Shown piece after piece: positions 52,339 through 63,592 of a stretch of 64,000 bases of DNA. Origin of the DNA: Paramecium sonneborni (Eukaryota > Ciliophora > Oligohymenophorea > Peniculida > Parameciidae); NCBI GenBank assembly GCA_905182985.1, contig CAJJDN010000020.1, forward strand, positions 129,272 through 193,271. The letters are read 5' to 3'. The translations under genes were made by a program, and so were the position numbers. The stretch's first letter is position 1. Each line of letters starts with the position of its first letter. The notes below the pieces were generated by a model, which had not been told where the DNA came from, searched no databases, and saw only the letters and a program-made list of their open reading frames with translations.

Positions 52339-55016
52339 TCATTTATCGAATGATTTTTTATTAACTTTAATCATTTATTGTAAATCATTGATAACTTACA
52401 ATTTTTTATCTCTTTATATACGTTGCTATTCTTCTTAACTTTTTAATCTTTCTAACTATTCTTTCTCATTTCTTATCCTTTCTAACTCATTAGTGTATGT
52501 TTATTTCATAACATTTTCTTTCTAAATATAAGCTTATAAATACTTCTGATTGTTAAATTATAAATTTTTTATTATCTTATTGATTACTTGAATATTTAGT
52601 TTTAAAATTATCCTTTATTCTTTCTTTTTATTCAACTTCCTTATTTAACTATTACAGTTATATTCTAAGTAGCTTGTTAGTTTCATTTAAATGCAAGTTT
52701 TCAGATTCCACTTAATAAATTTAGCCATGTAAATTATCCAATTTCTATTCATTTTATTCAATTTTTAATAATTACCTTTCAATTAATATTCTTTAATCAT
52801 TGATTTAATTTTTTAATTCTTATTCTTACTTATTTAAGATTCTAAGTTCACTTTCTAATTCATTTATTCTCTATTATGCACTGTATAACATATTTTCTTA
52901 ATTTTTTTAAGATTATTCAGCTAAAATTAATTCTTTTTATCTATTATTTTCTATTTCTTCAAATTATTTTTGAACTCTTTAAACAGTAATATCTTTTTCT
53001 TCTTAAATTTAATTTAATCTAGTTTTAATTTATTCATTTGATTATTTTTCAAAAGATAATTAAAGTTCTAATTACTTTATATTTCTTTTTAATTATTCAT
53101 TTTCAACTTAAACAGTCAATAATTATTCTTGAGTTTTTGCCAAAAATTATCTTTCTGCTAATTATTCTTTATTAATAACTAGAATTATTAAAAATATTAC
53201 ATGAATCTGCATTATTTGATTTATTATTAATTGAGAAATTTGATTCAAAATATGTTTGAGAAAGAGAGGATTAATTATCAATTTATTATTCCAATTCCAA
53301 TATTTGTTTTTTTAAACCTAATTCTTTTTATTTTTATTCTTTAAGTTCTTTTTCTCTGTTCTCAACTTTTAAATTTGCTATTCTTAATTCTTCTTCTTAT
53401 CTCTATAATTTTTCTTTGATCTAAAAAGATTAATCCTGATCTCCTATAATTTAATATTTCATTTGACTAATCTATTACTCTAATTTTTAGACTTTAGAAT
53501 TTGCAGTTTAGAGATTTGCTTTAGTTTAGGCCAATTCTTATTATTTCATCTCAACTGTATCATCAATTTCGTTTTTCTTAAAATTGATTTATTAAGCTAA
53601 TTCTCTATTTGTTAACATTTCTTTATCTAATTATAATTTAAGTTTGATATTTTCTTCTCTTAATTTTTCTGTCTAATCTTTTAGAGAATCCACTTCTCTT
53701 TAGAGTCTTTGAAAAATATCTTGATCTGGATGTTCATATTATCTGTTTTAATATATTTAATTTTCTATTTATTGTAATTTTGAAGCAATATCTTTATGAT
53801 CATCTTTTAATATTTAATTCTCAACTAAAAGTTTTTCATTTTATTCTTTAATTCTATCATAATCATTGAAAGGACCAGAAGTACTTTCTTATTATTAATA
53901 AGACTTGCCCAATGAATCAAATTTGTTGCTATATTCAACTTAAATTAATTTTAATTCTTTTTTTAATTTTTTAATTTCCGTATATTTTTCAGATAGTAAT
54001 TATTTTAATTCATTTAATTGATCTGTTAGACTAATATTCTATTCATAATATTCAGTTAATAATTTTCTGACTTCTTTACTTCTATAATATAAAACACGAT
54101 ATTCACGTAAGAGTTTATCTTTAGAAACAGATTCTAGTTTTGTTGTTAGCATCAAATTTTCTTCTCTACTTAATTAACATACTTCAGTATCTAATCCTTT
54201 TCTTTCACTTTCAACCAGAGTTTCATATTTTGATAATTTTGTTTAAGGGTTTACTTATAGGTTTATCATTTCCTTTGAATCACTTGATTCTGTTATTGAA
54301 CTTCCATCATCAAAATAAGAACCATATGCTTTCTTATTATTTGATTATTTTTTTGATGAATTTAATGATGGTCTTGATGGACTTCATTATAATATTAATA
54401 TTTACCTTAAACTATGATCTGCAATTTATTTTGAACCTCTTGATTCTGTAATTCTTACATTTGATCTTTAGCAATCAGTTTGTTTTTATAAAACCTTTGA
54501 AAAATTACCCAATTTATTTTCAAAAGCTTTTTTTGTAAATTTTGGAGTCTATTGTGTTTTTGAAGACTTTATTTCTTTTTTACTTTTTTTTGATGATTTA
54601 CTTCTGCTCTGTTCAAAGCTTTTCAATTACCCTCTTGAATGAGATAATTTATTTAAAGTCTTTCTACTTTAACTTTTTACTGATTTCCCTGATTTTGTAG
54701 ATTTTCTACTCTTTTTATCTGATGTTGGTGTTCTCATTCGATCATCTGCAACACTTTTTAAACTTTTTCTCATTTTCCCAATCTTTTTCGCTAATTCTGT
54801 TAATTATATAAGTGTTGAAGATCTTCCAGCAAATTCACTTTGTCTAATTTGTTCAAATAATTATTTTTATTCATTCTCCTTTTCTTTTATCCATTATTTT
54901 GTTAAATTTTAAGGTGGATTATTGACTTTCTAGACTAAAGTCTTTATTTATTGTTGAAAACCACTCTCGTTTTTACTTTTTTGTTTTGACCCTTAACTTT
55001 TTCTAGCTAATGACAT
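52339..55016 (-). CDS. Long coiled-coil protein, 869 aa
   Basis: A Ser/Lys-rich disordered N-terminal ~270 residues (RTPTSDKKSRKSTKSGK, many Ser-Lys repeats and a few Thr-Pro/Ser-Pro sites) is followed by about 590 residues of almost continuous coiled coil rich in Glu, Lys, Gln and Leu (for example EIKKLKKELKLIQVEY, DSLKDQTEKLREENIKLK, LEQQISQMKYQIIGD). A short Ser/Asn linker (SNFSINNKSNNADS) interrupts it near residue 600. Three introns (24, 22 and 22 nt) give exactly 870 codons. No motor, no membrane segment. A basal body, cytoskeletal or vesicle-tethering role fits the shape, but no family can be named. Confidence 0.85.
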
Positions 55017-55566
55017 AAAATTTAATTATATTGTTAAAATTTGAATTTTATTATTTTAACAATTCTTCTCTAAAAGTTTTATGTTTTTTTTTTCAATAAT
55101 TAGTTTATTGTTGCTTACAAAAAATTGAAAATCTAAATCTTCTTTGAATGATTTCTTGTCATCTTATTGATTTAAATTTGAATGGATAACTTCTAATCTT
55201 TTTAAAAAATAACTTAGGTATTTATGTCATTAATAAACATTTATTTAAAAGAATTATATTTCTTTTAATCCTCATTCTATAACTTAATATTAATGCCTAT
55301 TTTTAAAATTTTAGTTTATATGTTTTGTCATTTTTCTTAATTTTTTTTTCATACAATTTTCATTAAAATTTAATAATTAAAACATACATAATAAGGCAAA
55401 AATTAGATGAAAAGCTATTGCTGGTAGGATTGTCAAATTTATTTAAAAATACTCTGGAAAGGATAACAATGTAAATTGCAAATGAAAATTTATTTGAAAA
55501 AATAAAATAAAATTTTGAGATTGTAATTAGCTAATTAACAATTAAATGATTTTTTTGAATAATATT
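55017..55566. other. Spacer, nothing recognisable
   Basis: About 550 nt, very T-rich on the plus strand. Upstream of the coiled-coil gene, downstream of PSMA4. No gene seen. Confidence 0.4.
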
Positions 55567-56364
55567 TCATTCTTGTTACATTTGCTCATTACTAAATCCA
55601 TTTTTTTGAAGTAAAGCTAATACTTCTTTTTCATTGTAAGTTTTACTTTTTACTTCTTTACCTTATTTGCTAATAACAACAATTTCAATTTTTGATGGTT
55701 ATGGCGATGATGTATCCATAGTTTTTACAAGTGCTTTAATTGCAATATCTAATCCCTAAAATATAATATAATTATAGACTTATTCTAAAGTTAGATTATC
55801 TTTATAATCTTATTTCAAATAGCTATTCGCAGCCAAATTATTTTTTCCAATAGCTGTAGCTTTCCAACCAGCGTAATTTCCAGATGGATCTGTGCTAAAT
55901 AATTAAAAACCATTTTCTTTATCATATCCTGCAAAAAGAAATGCTGTACCAAAGGGTCTTTATCCTCCTACTTAAGTTTTATTTTATTTGTAATCACAAA
56001 TATTTATAATTAATTATTCTAACCCAATATTATCTTGAAACTAATATCTAAATAATGACTTATTACTTTACCTATGATTTGCTGCTGCTTCTCTTGCATA
56101 ATTTATTAAAATATTTGCATCAGCTGTATGTCCAGAAACCACTGAAAATATATGTCTATCAATAGGGTAAATCTTCTCAGAATGTTTTGAGTGTTCTAAT
56201 AAATGTGACACTTCTTATTTCTCTGTTGCCAATATCATTCCCTCATTTGTTAAAACTCCAAGAGCTGATCCAGTTTAATTAATAGCTTCTATTGCATATT
56301 CTACTTATTTCAATCTGCCATCTGGAGTAAATGTATTAGTTTTCTAATCGTATCTCCTTGACAT
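55567..56364 (-). CDS. PSMA4: 20S proteasome alpha subunit, PSMA4 type, 249 aa
   Basis: Ring subunit of the 20S core proteasome. N-terminal alpha signature [20 protein letters not shown] and [17 protein letters not shown], then [37 protein letters not shown] and [18 protein letters not shown], all as in alpha3/PSMA4. The MSRRYD opening and the [14 protein letters not shown] end favour PSMA4 over other alpha types. Two 24-nt introns are inferred (one with GTCTAT donor; that one is in frame either way). Total 250 codons. The start is the only ATG at the conserved end. Confidence 0.94.
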
Positions 56365-56575
56365 TTAATTTTAATTTAAATTAATATATACTGGTGTTCA
56401 AATAAAAAATAATATAGCAATAATCATAAATGTATATGATCTGGATATTTATACTATAACACTAATAATTATCCTAATCCTTATTCATTCATCAATTCTC
56501 TTGTGCTCGTTATTAATTTTTATAACTCTTATTTATTTATTGGATATATATATTATAATCCATCAACAATTTTTA

Positions 56576-57949
56576 TCAATATTTTCTAATTATATATTTA
56601 ATAATTACTCCCAAAGACATTTAGATTAAACCTACAAGCTAATTATAATTTTAGTCACATTCTAGAACAGTGGAATTTTTTAATTCTAATTTCTAAATTA
56701 AAACAGATAGTTATTCAACAAATTTCAGATGCTATACATTCACATTCTACTCAGTAAAAAATTCTATAATAGAATAAATTTTTAGCAATTGTTTGAATGA
56801 TTTTTTTTAACTTAAATTGCCAATTATTTTATCTATTCTATTATGAAATATTTGATTAATGTTAGACCTTAAAGTTTGATATTTCTAATTATATTTATCA
56901 AGCAAATAGTTTAGACATTTCGCTATTTTTCTTTACAATTCAACTTAAGATTTAATATTAATTTCCTCTATTTTTCCAGTTAAAAATTTTATCAATATCT
57001 TTATTATATTGTGTAACTTTTGAATAGATAATTCATTACTTAAAATTCTATATCTATTTATTTATTTGATATTATTTGACTTATGCAATAAATAATAATT
57101 GAGCGATGCTTGTAATATTATAATTGTATTTAATCTTGTTAGCTCTAAAGATACTATATGATAAAGGGAACAATCTAAGCCACATCCTTATAATTCTCTA
57201 AATCCGATAATACTAAATTATTTTATTGATTCAGATACGCTAACAAAATTCTTGAGATAAACATAATTTAAGACTTGTAACTTCTTTTTCAAATAAATCC
57301 TTAAAATTTTTCAGAATTTATTATTAATGAATTGTCAAAATGCTAATTATATTATCCTTTATAATATTGAAAGACTTATTATCTTCAAAATTTTAGAATG
57401 ATTCTACTTAAATAATATCCTTATATTGCACTAAAGATAGAATTATCAATATACTTATTTACTATGTTTCTTAGGAATTTAATAATTTGTAATCTTTCAT
57501 TACATTAAATAAACTAATTGATGGTTATCCAAGGGGAATTTTAACTGTTCTCATCTAAAGAGTTATTAAATCTCTCAAATCTAAATTCTTATTATTAGCT
57601 TTATTTTTACTTAGTCATTCAAAACATATTCATTCATCCTTTTAGTCAGATTAATACTATCCATATGTTAAAATCCCACTATTTCAAACTAAAGTTAGTT
57701 TTGGTATCCATACCTTATGCAAATTTTAATCCTTGATAGCTTATTCTACTTCCATGCATGTAAGTTATTTCTTTCTAAAATGTCTTTAATATTTGATGGC
57801 TTCCTAAGTATTTTAAAAATATTTACTTGGATGATCTTTCTCACATTTTATTCGACTAGAATAAATAAATGCAATTCAGCTCCTTATTCAATTTATTTAG
57901 CTTAAAGAAGCCCTTTCAAAATACTTTCATCCCTAAACACAGAAATCAT
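56576..57949 (-). CDS. TAF6: TFIID subunit TAF6, 417 aa
   Basis: Subunit of TFIID (and SAGA-type complexes in other eukaryotes). The N-terminal histone fold reads VFRDESILKGLLQAKQIE, LVEQNVRKIIQEAIKYQRHF, RKKQLTCMEVEQAIKDQN, aligning with the TAF6 fold (LREIIQEALKFMRHSKRKKL). Then NLDLRDLITLQMRTVKIP, the conserved linker, and the C-terminal HEAT region DVAQIVPFIIQYLQSQQ and KYQTLRSNINQIFHNRI. Five introns of 23-26 nt are needed (three end TAG, two AAG) and the total is exactly 418 codons. Shorter than animal TAF6, lacking the disordered C-terminus. Start chosen at ATG 57949 by the histone-fold length. Confidence 0.9.
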
Positions 57950-58716
57950 AATATACACAAATTTTGCCGATTTGATATTTACATTAAAAATGAAATTGAA
58001 ATAAGTTCTACAAAGACACTTCAAAAATGATTTTTAGAAAATGCTTTTCATCTATCTATAGAGAAATGATGTTTTAATGACAAATCACAATGTTTCAAGT
58101 CATCTTTATTCAAATTTATTCAGATATCAAAGATCTCTCTTTATTATTTGAAATATACAAATAAACTAAACTTTTACTATAAAGAAACTATATATTATAT
58201 ATATAAACTATTAGAGCTTTTAACATCTTTCTTATAAAAACTCTCTAATTTTACAATTCTAATAAAGAGAAAATTGGATTTTTTTATCATTTATAAGAAT
58301 AATTATATCCAATCGATTCTCAAACAATAATGGTAAAAGTTCTCATTGTCTAACATAATACAATAAAGTATAAAAAGAGTTTGACAATAAATAATGAAAA
58401 TTTCGAATCATTATAGCATTTTTCTAAGAAATCAGTTTTATAATTTGATTCCTCTATCTCCTCTAAATTTTTTAAAGTTAAGAAATCTATATTTTTACAT
58501 AATCTTAAAGGTTGAAGAAGGCAATTATAAGTAGAAGTTATAAAGAGTGACAGAAATAACATCTATACTAAATTATTAAAATTATGAATATAAAGTGATT
58601 GAATTACTTGATTGCTTCTTCTCATAGAATATATTTAACAGAACATAAAATGTAGAGCTAATCAAAATGTAAAAAGATTTATTGTATTATTGTACTTATT
58701 CATAATATTCATTATA
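57950..58716. other. Spacer with two possible small minus-strand ORFs (58120-58290, 58320-58562)
   Basis: One frame starts at ATG 58562 with a hydrophobic opening (MLFLSLFITSTYNCLLQ) then NLEEIEESNYKTDFLEK, like a short secreted protein of about 80 aa. Another starts at 58290 (MIKKSNFLFIRIVKLES), 56 aa. They may be exons of one gene, but no clean splice was found; either could be chance. Confidence 0.3.
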
Positions 58717-59132
58717 TCAATCCTTAGGCTTCTTTTTAATTCTTAATTAATTTGAATGTCCACACTTTCTTTTTCTGCAATTATGAGCTTTTGGTGGTAA
58801 TCTAATAAAATTTTTGAATCTTCATACCTAGCATAGCATACTCTGCAAATTTTTTTTTCAACGTTGTACTTTTTAGCTATAGCAGCAATTGTGGGTTCCA
58901 TACCACCACCTCTTAATCTCAATACTAAATGGAGAGTTGATTCTTTTTAAATGTTATAGTCTGAAAGAGTTCTTCCATCTTCAAGTTACTTTCCTGCAAA
59001 AATCAATCTTTATTAATCAGGTGGAATTCCTTCTTTATCTTAAATCTTAGCTTTGACAGCATCAATGGTATCTGAAGGCTCTACATCAAGAGTGATGGTC
59101 TTTCCCGTCAGGGTTTTAACAAAAATTTACAT
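58717..59132 (-). CDS. UBA52: Ubiquitin-ribosomal protein eL40 fusion, 129 aa
   Basis: Precursor cleaved into ubiquitin and the 60S protein eL40. Residues 1-76 are ubiquitin ([16 protein letters not shown]..., ending LVLRLRGG), differing from the animal form at E16D, E24D and N25A. A single extra Gly then leads into eL40: [20 protein letters not shown], four zinc-binding Cys in CRVCYAR and [12 protein letters not shown] 26-nt intron (GTATGAAG...TTATTAG) splits the codon in YAR and its removal gives exactly 130 codons. Slightly extended basic C-terminus (KKKPKD). Confidence 0.97.
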
Positions 59133-59442
59133 ATTATTTTAAATTTTAATAAAATCTTTAATTAATTATTTTTTCTATTTCGTAATCTATGAAGTATAAC
59201 AAAACAATCATGATTGATCAAGGTTATCTTGCTTCTCAACCTTTTAATTTTTGGCATTCATAAATTTTTCTATATATTTAATTAAATAGCAAATTTGAAT
59301 TTATTTTGTTATTATTTTATCATCAATTTACTACTTCATTGATTTAATAATTCCTTTTAAGGTATAGATCTTATCTAAAATGTTAAATTCAAAACAGGTC
59401 TTATGTTATTTTTAAGTTTACGATCACTTGAGAACTCATTTC
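59133..59442. other. Spacer, nothing recognisable
   Basis: About 310 nt of AT-rich DNA upstream of ubiquitin-L40; its promoter must lie here. Confidence 0.4.
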
Positions 59443-60115
59443 TCAATCAGTTATTGTTATTTATCTTGTTTTTATTTCTGAATAAAAAACTATGTACATA
59501 TTATTTTTTTATTACAATTTTTTCTTTTTATGAATATCATTTGTAACGTTACTTTTCCAATATCCTAAACTTAATACAGGACTCTATTTTCTCCTGTTAG
59601 GGAGGTTTGAAAACCTATTTTATCTTAATATCTTGAGTTTAATAAATAATAGCATTAATATTTCCTTCTTCATTTCTAAATATTGTAATTCAAAAAAATC
59701 TTCTTAAGAATTATTTAAATTATAATTCAAAATTGCAGTTTTGAATATTCTTGAAAGAGGGATGAAATATAAAACTAAAACAGCACTTCTTTGGAGAAAA
59801 ACCTTTTCAATTTATCTTTGAGAACTTCTATTTTAGTTATTTTGTTGTATTACATTTCATCATCTCTTATAACCTGAATTTTCACCAAAATATTTGAAAA
59901 ACTTTTTTCCAATTTTATCTTTCGATAAGTAAATGAAGTAAATCAATTATCCAATTTTTAACATCCTCAATTTCTAAAATTTTTTAATAAATTTAATGGA
60001 TATTTTTATAAACAACAATCTAATCTATTTTTTTAATCTTAACTAACACTTTAGATATTATTTTTTTCTATTGATTAATATTCTACAAATTTATTGATAG
60101 AATAATTTAGGTATA
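59443..60115 (-). CDS. Uncharacterised gene, spliced exons clear, start codon not found
   Basis: Three exons join well: SKVLVKIKKIDQIVVYKN, ILEIEDVKNWIIDLLHLL, IERQNWKK, then a 29-nt intron (GTTTTTC...TTCAG), VIRDDEMQYNKITKIEV, LKDKLKRFFSKEVLFQ, a 26-nt intron (GTTTTAT...TTCAAG), IFKTAILNYNLNNSQEDF and LEMKKEILM, with a basic end to TGA 59445-59443. Both introns have GTT donors. The 5' frame opens after a TGA near 60126 and contains no ATG, so a first exon is missing or lost. Helical, no family recognised. The 3' end may include another intron near 59610. Confidence 0.5.
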
Positions 60116-60197
60116 ATCAGAAACTCAACCTTTAAATTACTTATATTTTAATTCTTTTCTAATAATAATTTTATTATATTAAAATTGAAAGAAATAG

Positions 60198-60481
60198 ATG
60201 AATAGTTTACAAGTGATTGAATTTTCTAATAGAGTTTTTGATAAATATGATAAAAATAAATCAGGGTTTATTGAGAAAGATGAATTAACTTTGTTATTAA
60301 ATAATCTTGCCAAAGAAATTAACTCATAAGTCTTTCTTTGTTTAATTAATTTTAGTTACCCACTAAGAAAGAGATTGATTATATTGTTCGCTATCTTGAT
60401 AAAAATAATGATTAAAAGATTAGCAGAAATGAATTTTAGGAATTAGGAAAATTAATGGTGAAAGCATTTCAGGGCATTTGA
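60198..60481 (+). CDS. Small two-EF-hand protein, 85 aa
   Basis: Calcium-binding protein of S100/calbindin size. Loops DKNKSGFIEKDEL and DKNNDQKISRNEF; the first is a complete EF-hand, the second has Gln at the usual Gly position 6. A 26-nt intron (GTCTTTC...TTTTAG) lies between the two hands, and its removal gives exactly 86 codons. Starts MNSLQVIEFSNRVFDKYD and ends VKAFQGI. No signal peptide. Divergent from the unresolved gene at 59443, whose 5' end is less than 100 nt away. Confidence 0.85.
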
Positions 60482-61323
60482 ATTATTTGTAAATTATTTT
60501 TAAAATTATCAGAGTAAATTTAATTGATATAATCAAATCAATTTTTCCTTAAAATCAAGTTTGAATATGACAATTTAATATAGCCTTAAATTATAAAAAT
60601 ATATATACATTATAACAAAAAATAATTAGCAAAGCTTTAATAAAAATGCAATCTTGAATTATAATTGAGGATAAATAACTGACGTAGGAGAATATAAAAG
60701 GCATCAATCAAATAGGATTAAATATTTTTAATTAATTAAAACAAGTAATCAAATTATGGATTTTAGAATTAAGTGAAACTAAATTGATGGTACAACTAAT
60801 TTCAAACAAATAAAATTCGAAAAACTTTAGCGATAATTAATAATAGTTAAAGAATTGAATAATTAATTTATACTTATTTGCTTCCAAAAATAATCTATTT
60901 GTACAATTGATTTTTTTTTTCAAATATTTAAAGTTTTAAAATTAAAACTAATTTATTTACTCTTGTTTTTTCATTGAATATGTATTCACTTTTTCCTTGT
61001 TGAGAAGGTTTTTCTTTATAAACAAACTTGTAAATAAATTAGTTATTAATATTCATAAGTTATTAGTAATTGATTAATTATAGAAACATATTTTTTTAAA
61101 ATAAAAAAGCCATTTAAAGCATTTTTTTTATGGAATATATAATTTCAACTTCCATTTATGATTAAAATTGATATTAGTATGCTTTTTACATACAATCTTT
61201 TTAAGAAATTAAAAAAAATGTATGAAATTGCAAACAAAATCAATCAAACTTCTTAAGTTGTAATATTAAATTAAAATTTTTATAATTTATTATTATGATG
61301 AAATCTGATTAAAAATCATTGAA
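60482..61323. other. Convergent spacer with a possible coding relic (60657-60863)
   Basis: A plus-strand frame of about 70 codons without a start (IIIEDKQLTQENIKGI, then VIKLWILELSETKLMVQ) lies between TGA at 60656 and TGA near 60863. Could be an exon of a broken gene. The rest is AT-rich and empty. Confidence 0.3.
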
Positions 61324-62032
61324 TCAACAGCATCCACCCTATTTTGTTTACTTCTTGGGGTCCTATTTAGTTAATGTCACAGTTGTAGGGAAAAATCTAA
61401 AAAAAAGAAATAAAATAAAAGAATTACATTTCTTCATCTTTTTCTTAGCTTGCAGCAGCTTTAGCAATGTCTTAGAATGCTTATTCAATATTTGTTGCAT
61501 CTTTGGCCGAAACTTCAAAGAATTGTATATTTCCATGTGATTTACACCATTATTAAGCTTTAGATTCTTAAACTTTTCTTTCTGTAGCTTTATCTAATTT
61601 ATTTCCTAATACAACAAAAGGAAAATGTTCTGGATCTTTTGGTTAACCTTACATTAAAAATTCATCTCTCCAAGAATCCAAAGAATCAAATGATTTTGGA
61701 TTTGTAATATCATAAACCAATACACAACAATCAGCTCCTCTATAAAATGCTCCACCTAATGATTGGAATCTCTCTTAACCTGCAGTGTCCCAAATCTATA
61801 AAATTTGTAAAATTATCATCATACTTATAGAGTAACCATACGATCATCAATCATAACTTCTTTTGCCATAAAATCTGCTCCAACTGTAGCTCTATATTAT
61901 TATGTGAACCTTGCATTAACATATTAATTCATTAATGATGTTTTTCCTACTCTAAAAGTTATTTAATATGTAGACTTACCCTGAATCACCTAATATAATT
62001 ATTTTGAAAAGTTGCTTCTTCTTGCTGGACAT
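61324..62032 (-). CDS. RAB7: Rab7-family GTPase, copy 1, 206 aa
   Basis: Small GTPase of late endosome and lysosome/phagosome traffic. Opens [18 protein letters not shown]-loop GDSGVGKTSL split by a 28-nt intron; switch [13 protein letters not shown]; switch II IWDTAGQERFQSLG; Rab7 hallmark [15 protein letters not shown] and [17 protein letters not shown] and EVSAKD guanine motifs. Introns of 28, 29 and 31 nt give exactly 207 codons; the last joins DEE to [12 protein letters not shown]. It ends QTKQGGCC, a double-Cys geranylgeranylation motif. Every base from 61363 to at least 62440 is identical in the second copy at +1560; only the last ~15 residues and 3' flank differ. Confidence 0.96.
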
Positions 62033-62440
62033 GTGGAATTAATATAATTATTTATTTATTTATATTACAAATTTCTCATTTTTATTTTTAAATTCTTAAA
62101 TATCGTATTTTATAAGAAAAAAAATCTTAAATTCATTTAATACTCACTTCTTTATAGCCATAAAAAATATACAATTATATATTAAGTATTTTTAATCTAG
62201 TTTTGAATGATTATATGTAGATTCCTACATTTATTCACATTTTATTTCAAATCCTTTTTACTATATATAATGTTTAAGATCCTCAAAACCTAATTCGTTG
62301 CCTGATAAATCAAGAAATTTATGCTAAAAACTTAGAGAAGTTAAATTTATTATAAAGGATGATTTTAAATAATTAAGAAAATTTTTTCTTAGTAAATTTT
62401 CTTCTAAGCTGAGGTGTTTATTAATTATAAAATGAATATT
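61363..62440. repeat. Direct tandem repeat unit 1 (perfect copy at 62923-64000)
   Basis: Reading both lines base by base, 61363-62440 and 62923-64000 are identical; the period is 1560 nt and the match runs off the window. It covers most of the Rab7 coding sequence, all three introns and ~400 nt of upstream non-coding DNA. Left of 61363/62923 similarity falls sharply. Confidence 0.95.
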
Positions 62441-62883
62441 ATAAGTTATTTGGTATTTTTATTATTACATGAAGAAGATAGGTCAATATAATCTTATTAT
62501 TTTGTGGTTCTTATGAAAATATTATTTTTCTAGTTGAATTCAGTTTGATTTAATTAATTTAATTTTCAAGCTTGAAATTAATTTATTTTATGAAATTGAT
62601 TATTGAGAGAGCTACTTAATAAGGTAAAAAATTAAATAAAAGTCATGTTTCAATTTTGCTCTTATTTAATTTTTTAACGTCCCATTTCTATAATAAGACA
62701 GTATTTAGGAATTTAAATACTAAGAAAATATTAATTTAATTAATAAATTTAATAATATCACCTAATAAAACTATAAAATAACGCTTTCCAAAAAATATAT
62801 AATTGTGTTATGAAAGAAAAAGCATGATATATACTTAGTTTTTATATTATATGACGATGAAATCTGATAAAAAATTCATTAAA
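62033..62883. other. Spacer between the two Rab7 copies
   Basis: The first ~408 nt are repeated exactly after the second copy (63593-64000) and should contain the Rab7 promoter. The remaining part has no gene. Confidence 0.6.
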
Positions 62884-63592
62884 TCAGCAGCATCCTCCTT
62901 ATTTAGCTTATGGTTTTTGGTTCTATTTAGTTAATGTCACAGTTGTAGGGAAAAATCTAAAAAAAAGAAATAAAATAAAAGAATTACATTTCTTCATCTT
63001 TTTCTTAGCTTGCAGCAGCTTTAGCAATGTCTTAGAATGCTTATTCAATATTTGTTGCATCTTTGGCCGAAACTTCAAAGAATTGTATATTTCCATGTGA
63101 TTTACACCATTATTAAGCTTTAGATTCTTAAACTTTTCTTTCTGTAGCTTTATCTAATTTATTTCCTAATACAACAAAAGGAAAATGTTCTGGATCTTTT
63201 GGTTAACCTTACATTAAAAATTCATCTCTCCAAGAATCCAAAGAATCAAATGATTTTGGATTTGTAATATCATAAACCAATACACAACAATCAGCTCCTC
63301 TATAAAATGCTCCACCTAATGATTGGAATCTCTCTTAACCTGCAGTGTCCCAAATCTATAAAATTTGTAAAATTATCATCATACTTATAGAGTAACCATA
63401 CGATCATCAATCATAACTTCTTTTGCCATAAAATCTGCTCCAACTGTAGCTCTATATTATTATGTGAACCTTGCATTAACATATTAATTCATTAATGATG
63501 TTTTTCCTACTCTAAAAGTTATTTAATATGTAGACTTACCCTGAATCACCTAATATAATTATTTTGAAAAGTTGCTTCTTCTTGCTGGACAT
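62884..63592 (-). CDS. RAB7: Rab7-family GTPase, copy 2, 206 aa
   Basis: Same protein as copy 1 up to TVTLTKQ, with the same three introns at the same places. The tail reads TKQNQKPQAKQGGCC instead of TKQDPKKQTKQGGCC; the double-Cys prenylation end is kept. Because the hypervariable tail helps membrane targeting of Rabs, the two proteins could differ in location while sharing the same GTPase core. Upstream DNA is identical to copy 1 as far as the window allows, so both should have the same promoter. Confidence 0.96.

Noticed and set aside
54140..54451. 103-codon plus-strand hydrophobic frame
   Set aside because: Antisense shadow of the Ser/Lys-rich and coiled-coil region of the 52339-55016 gene.
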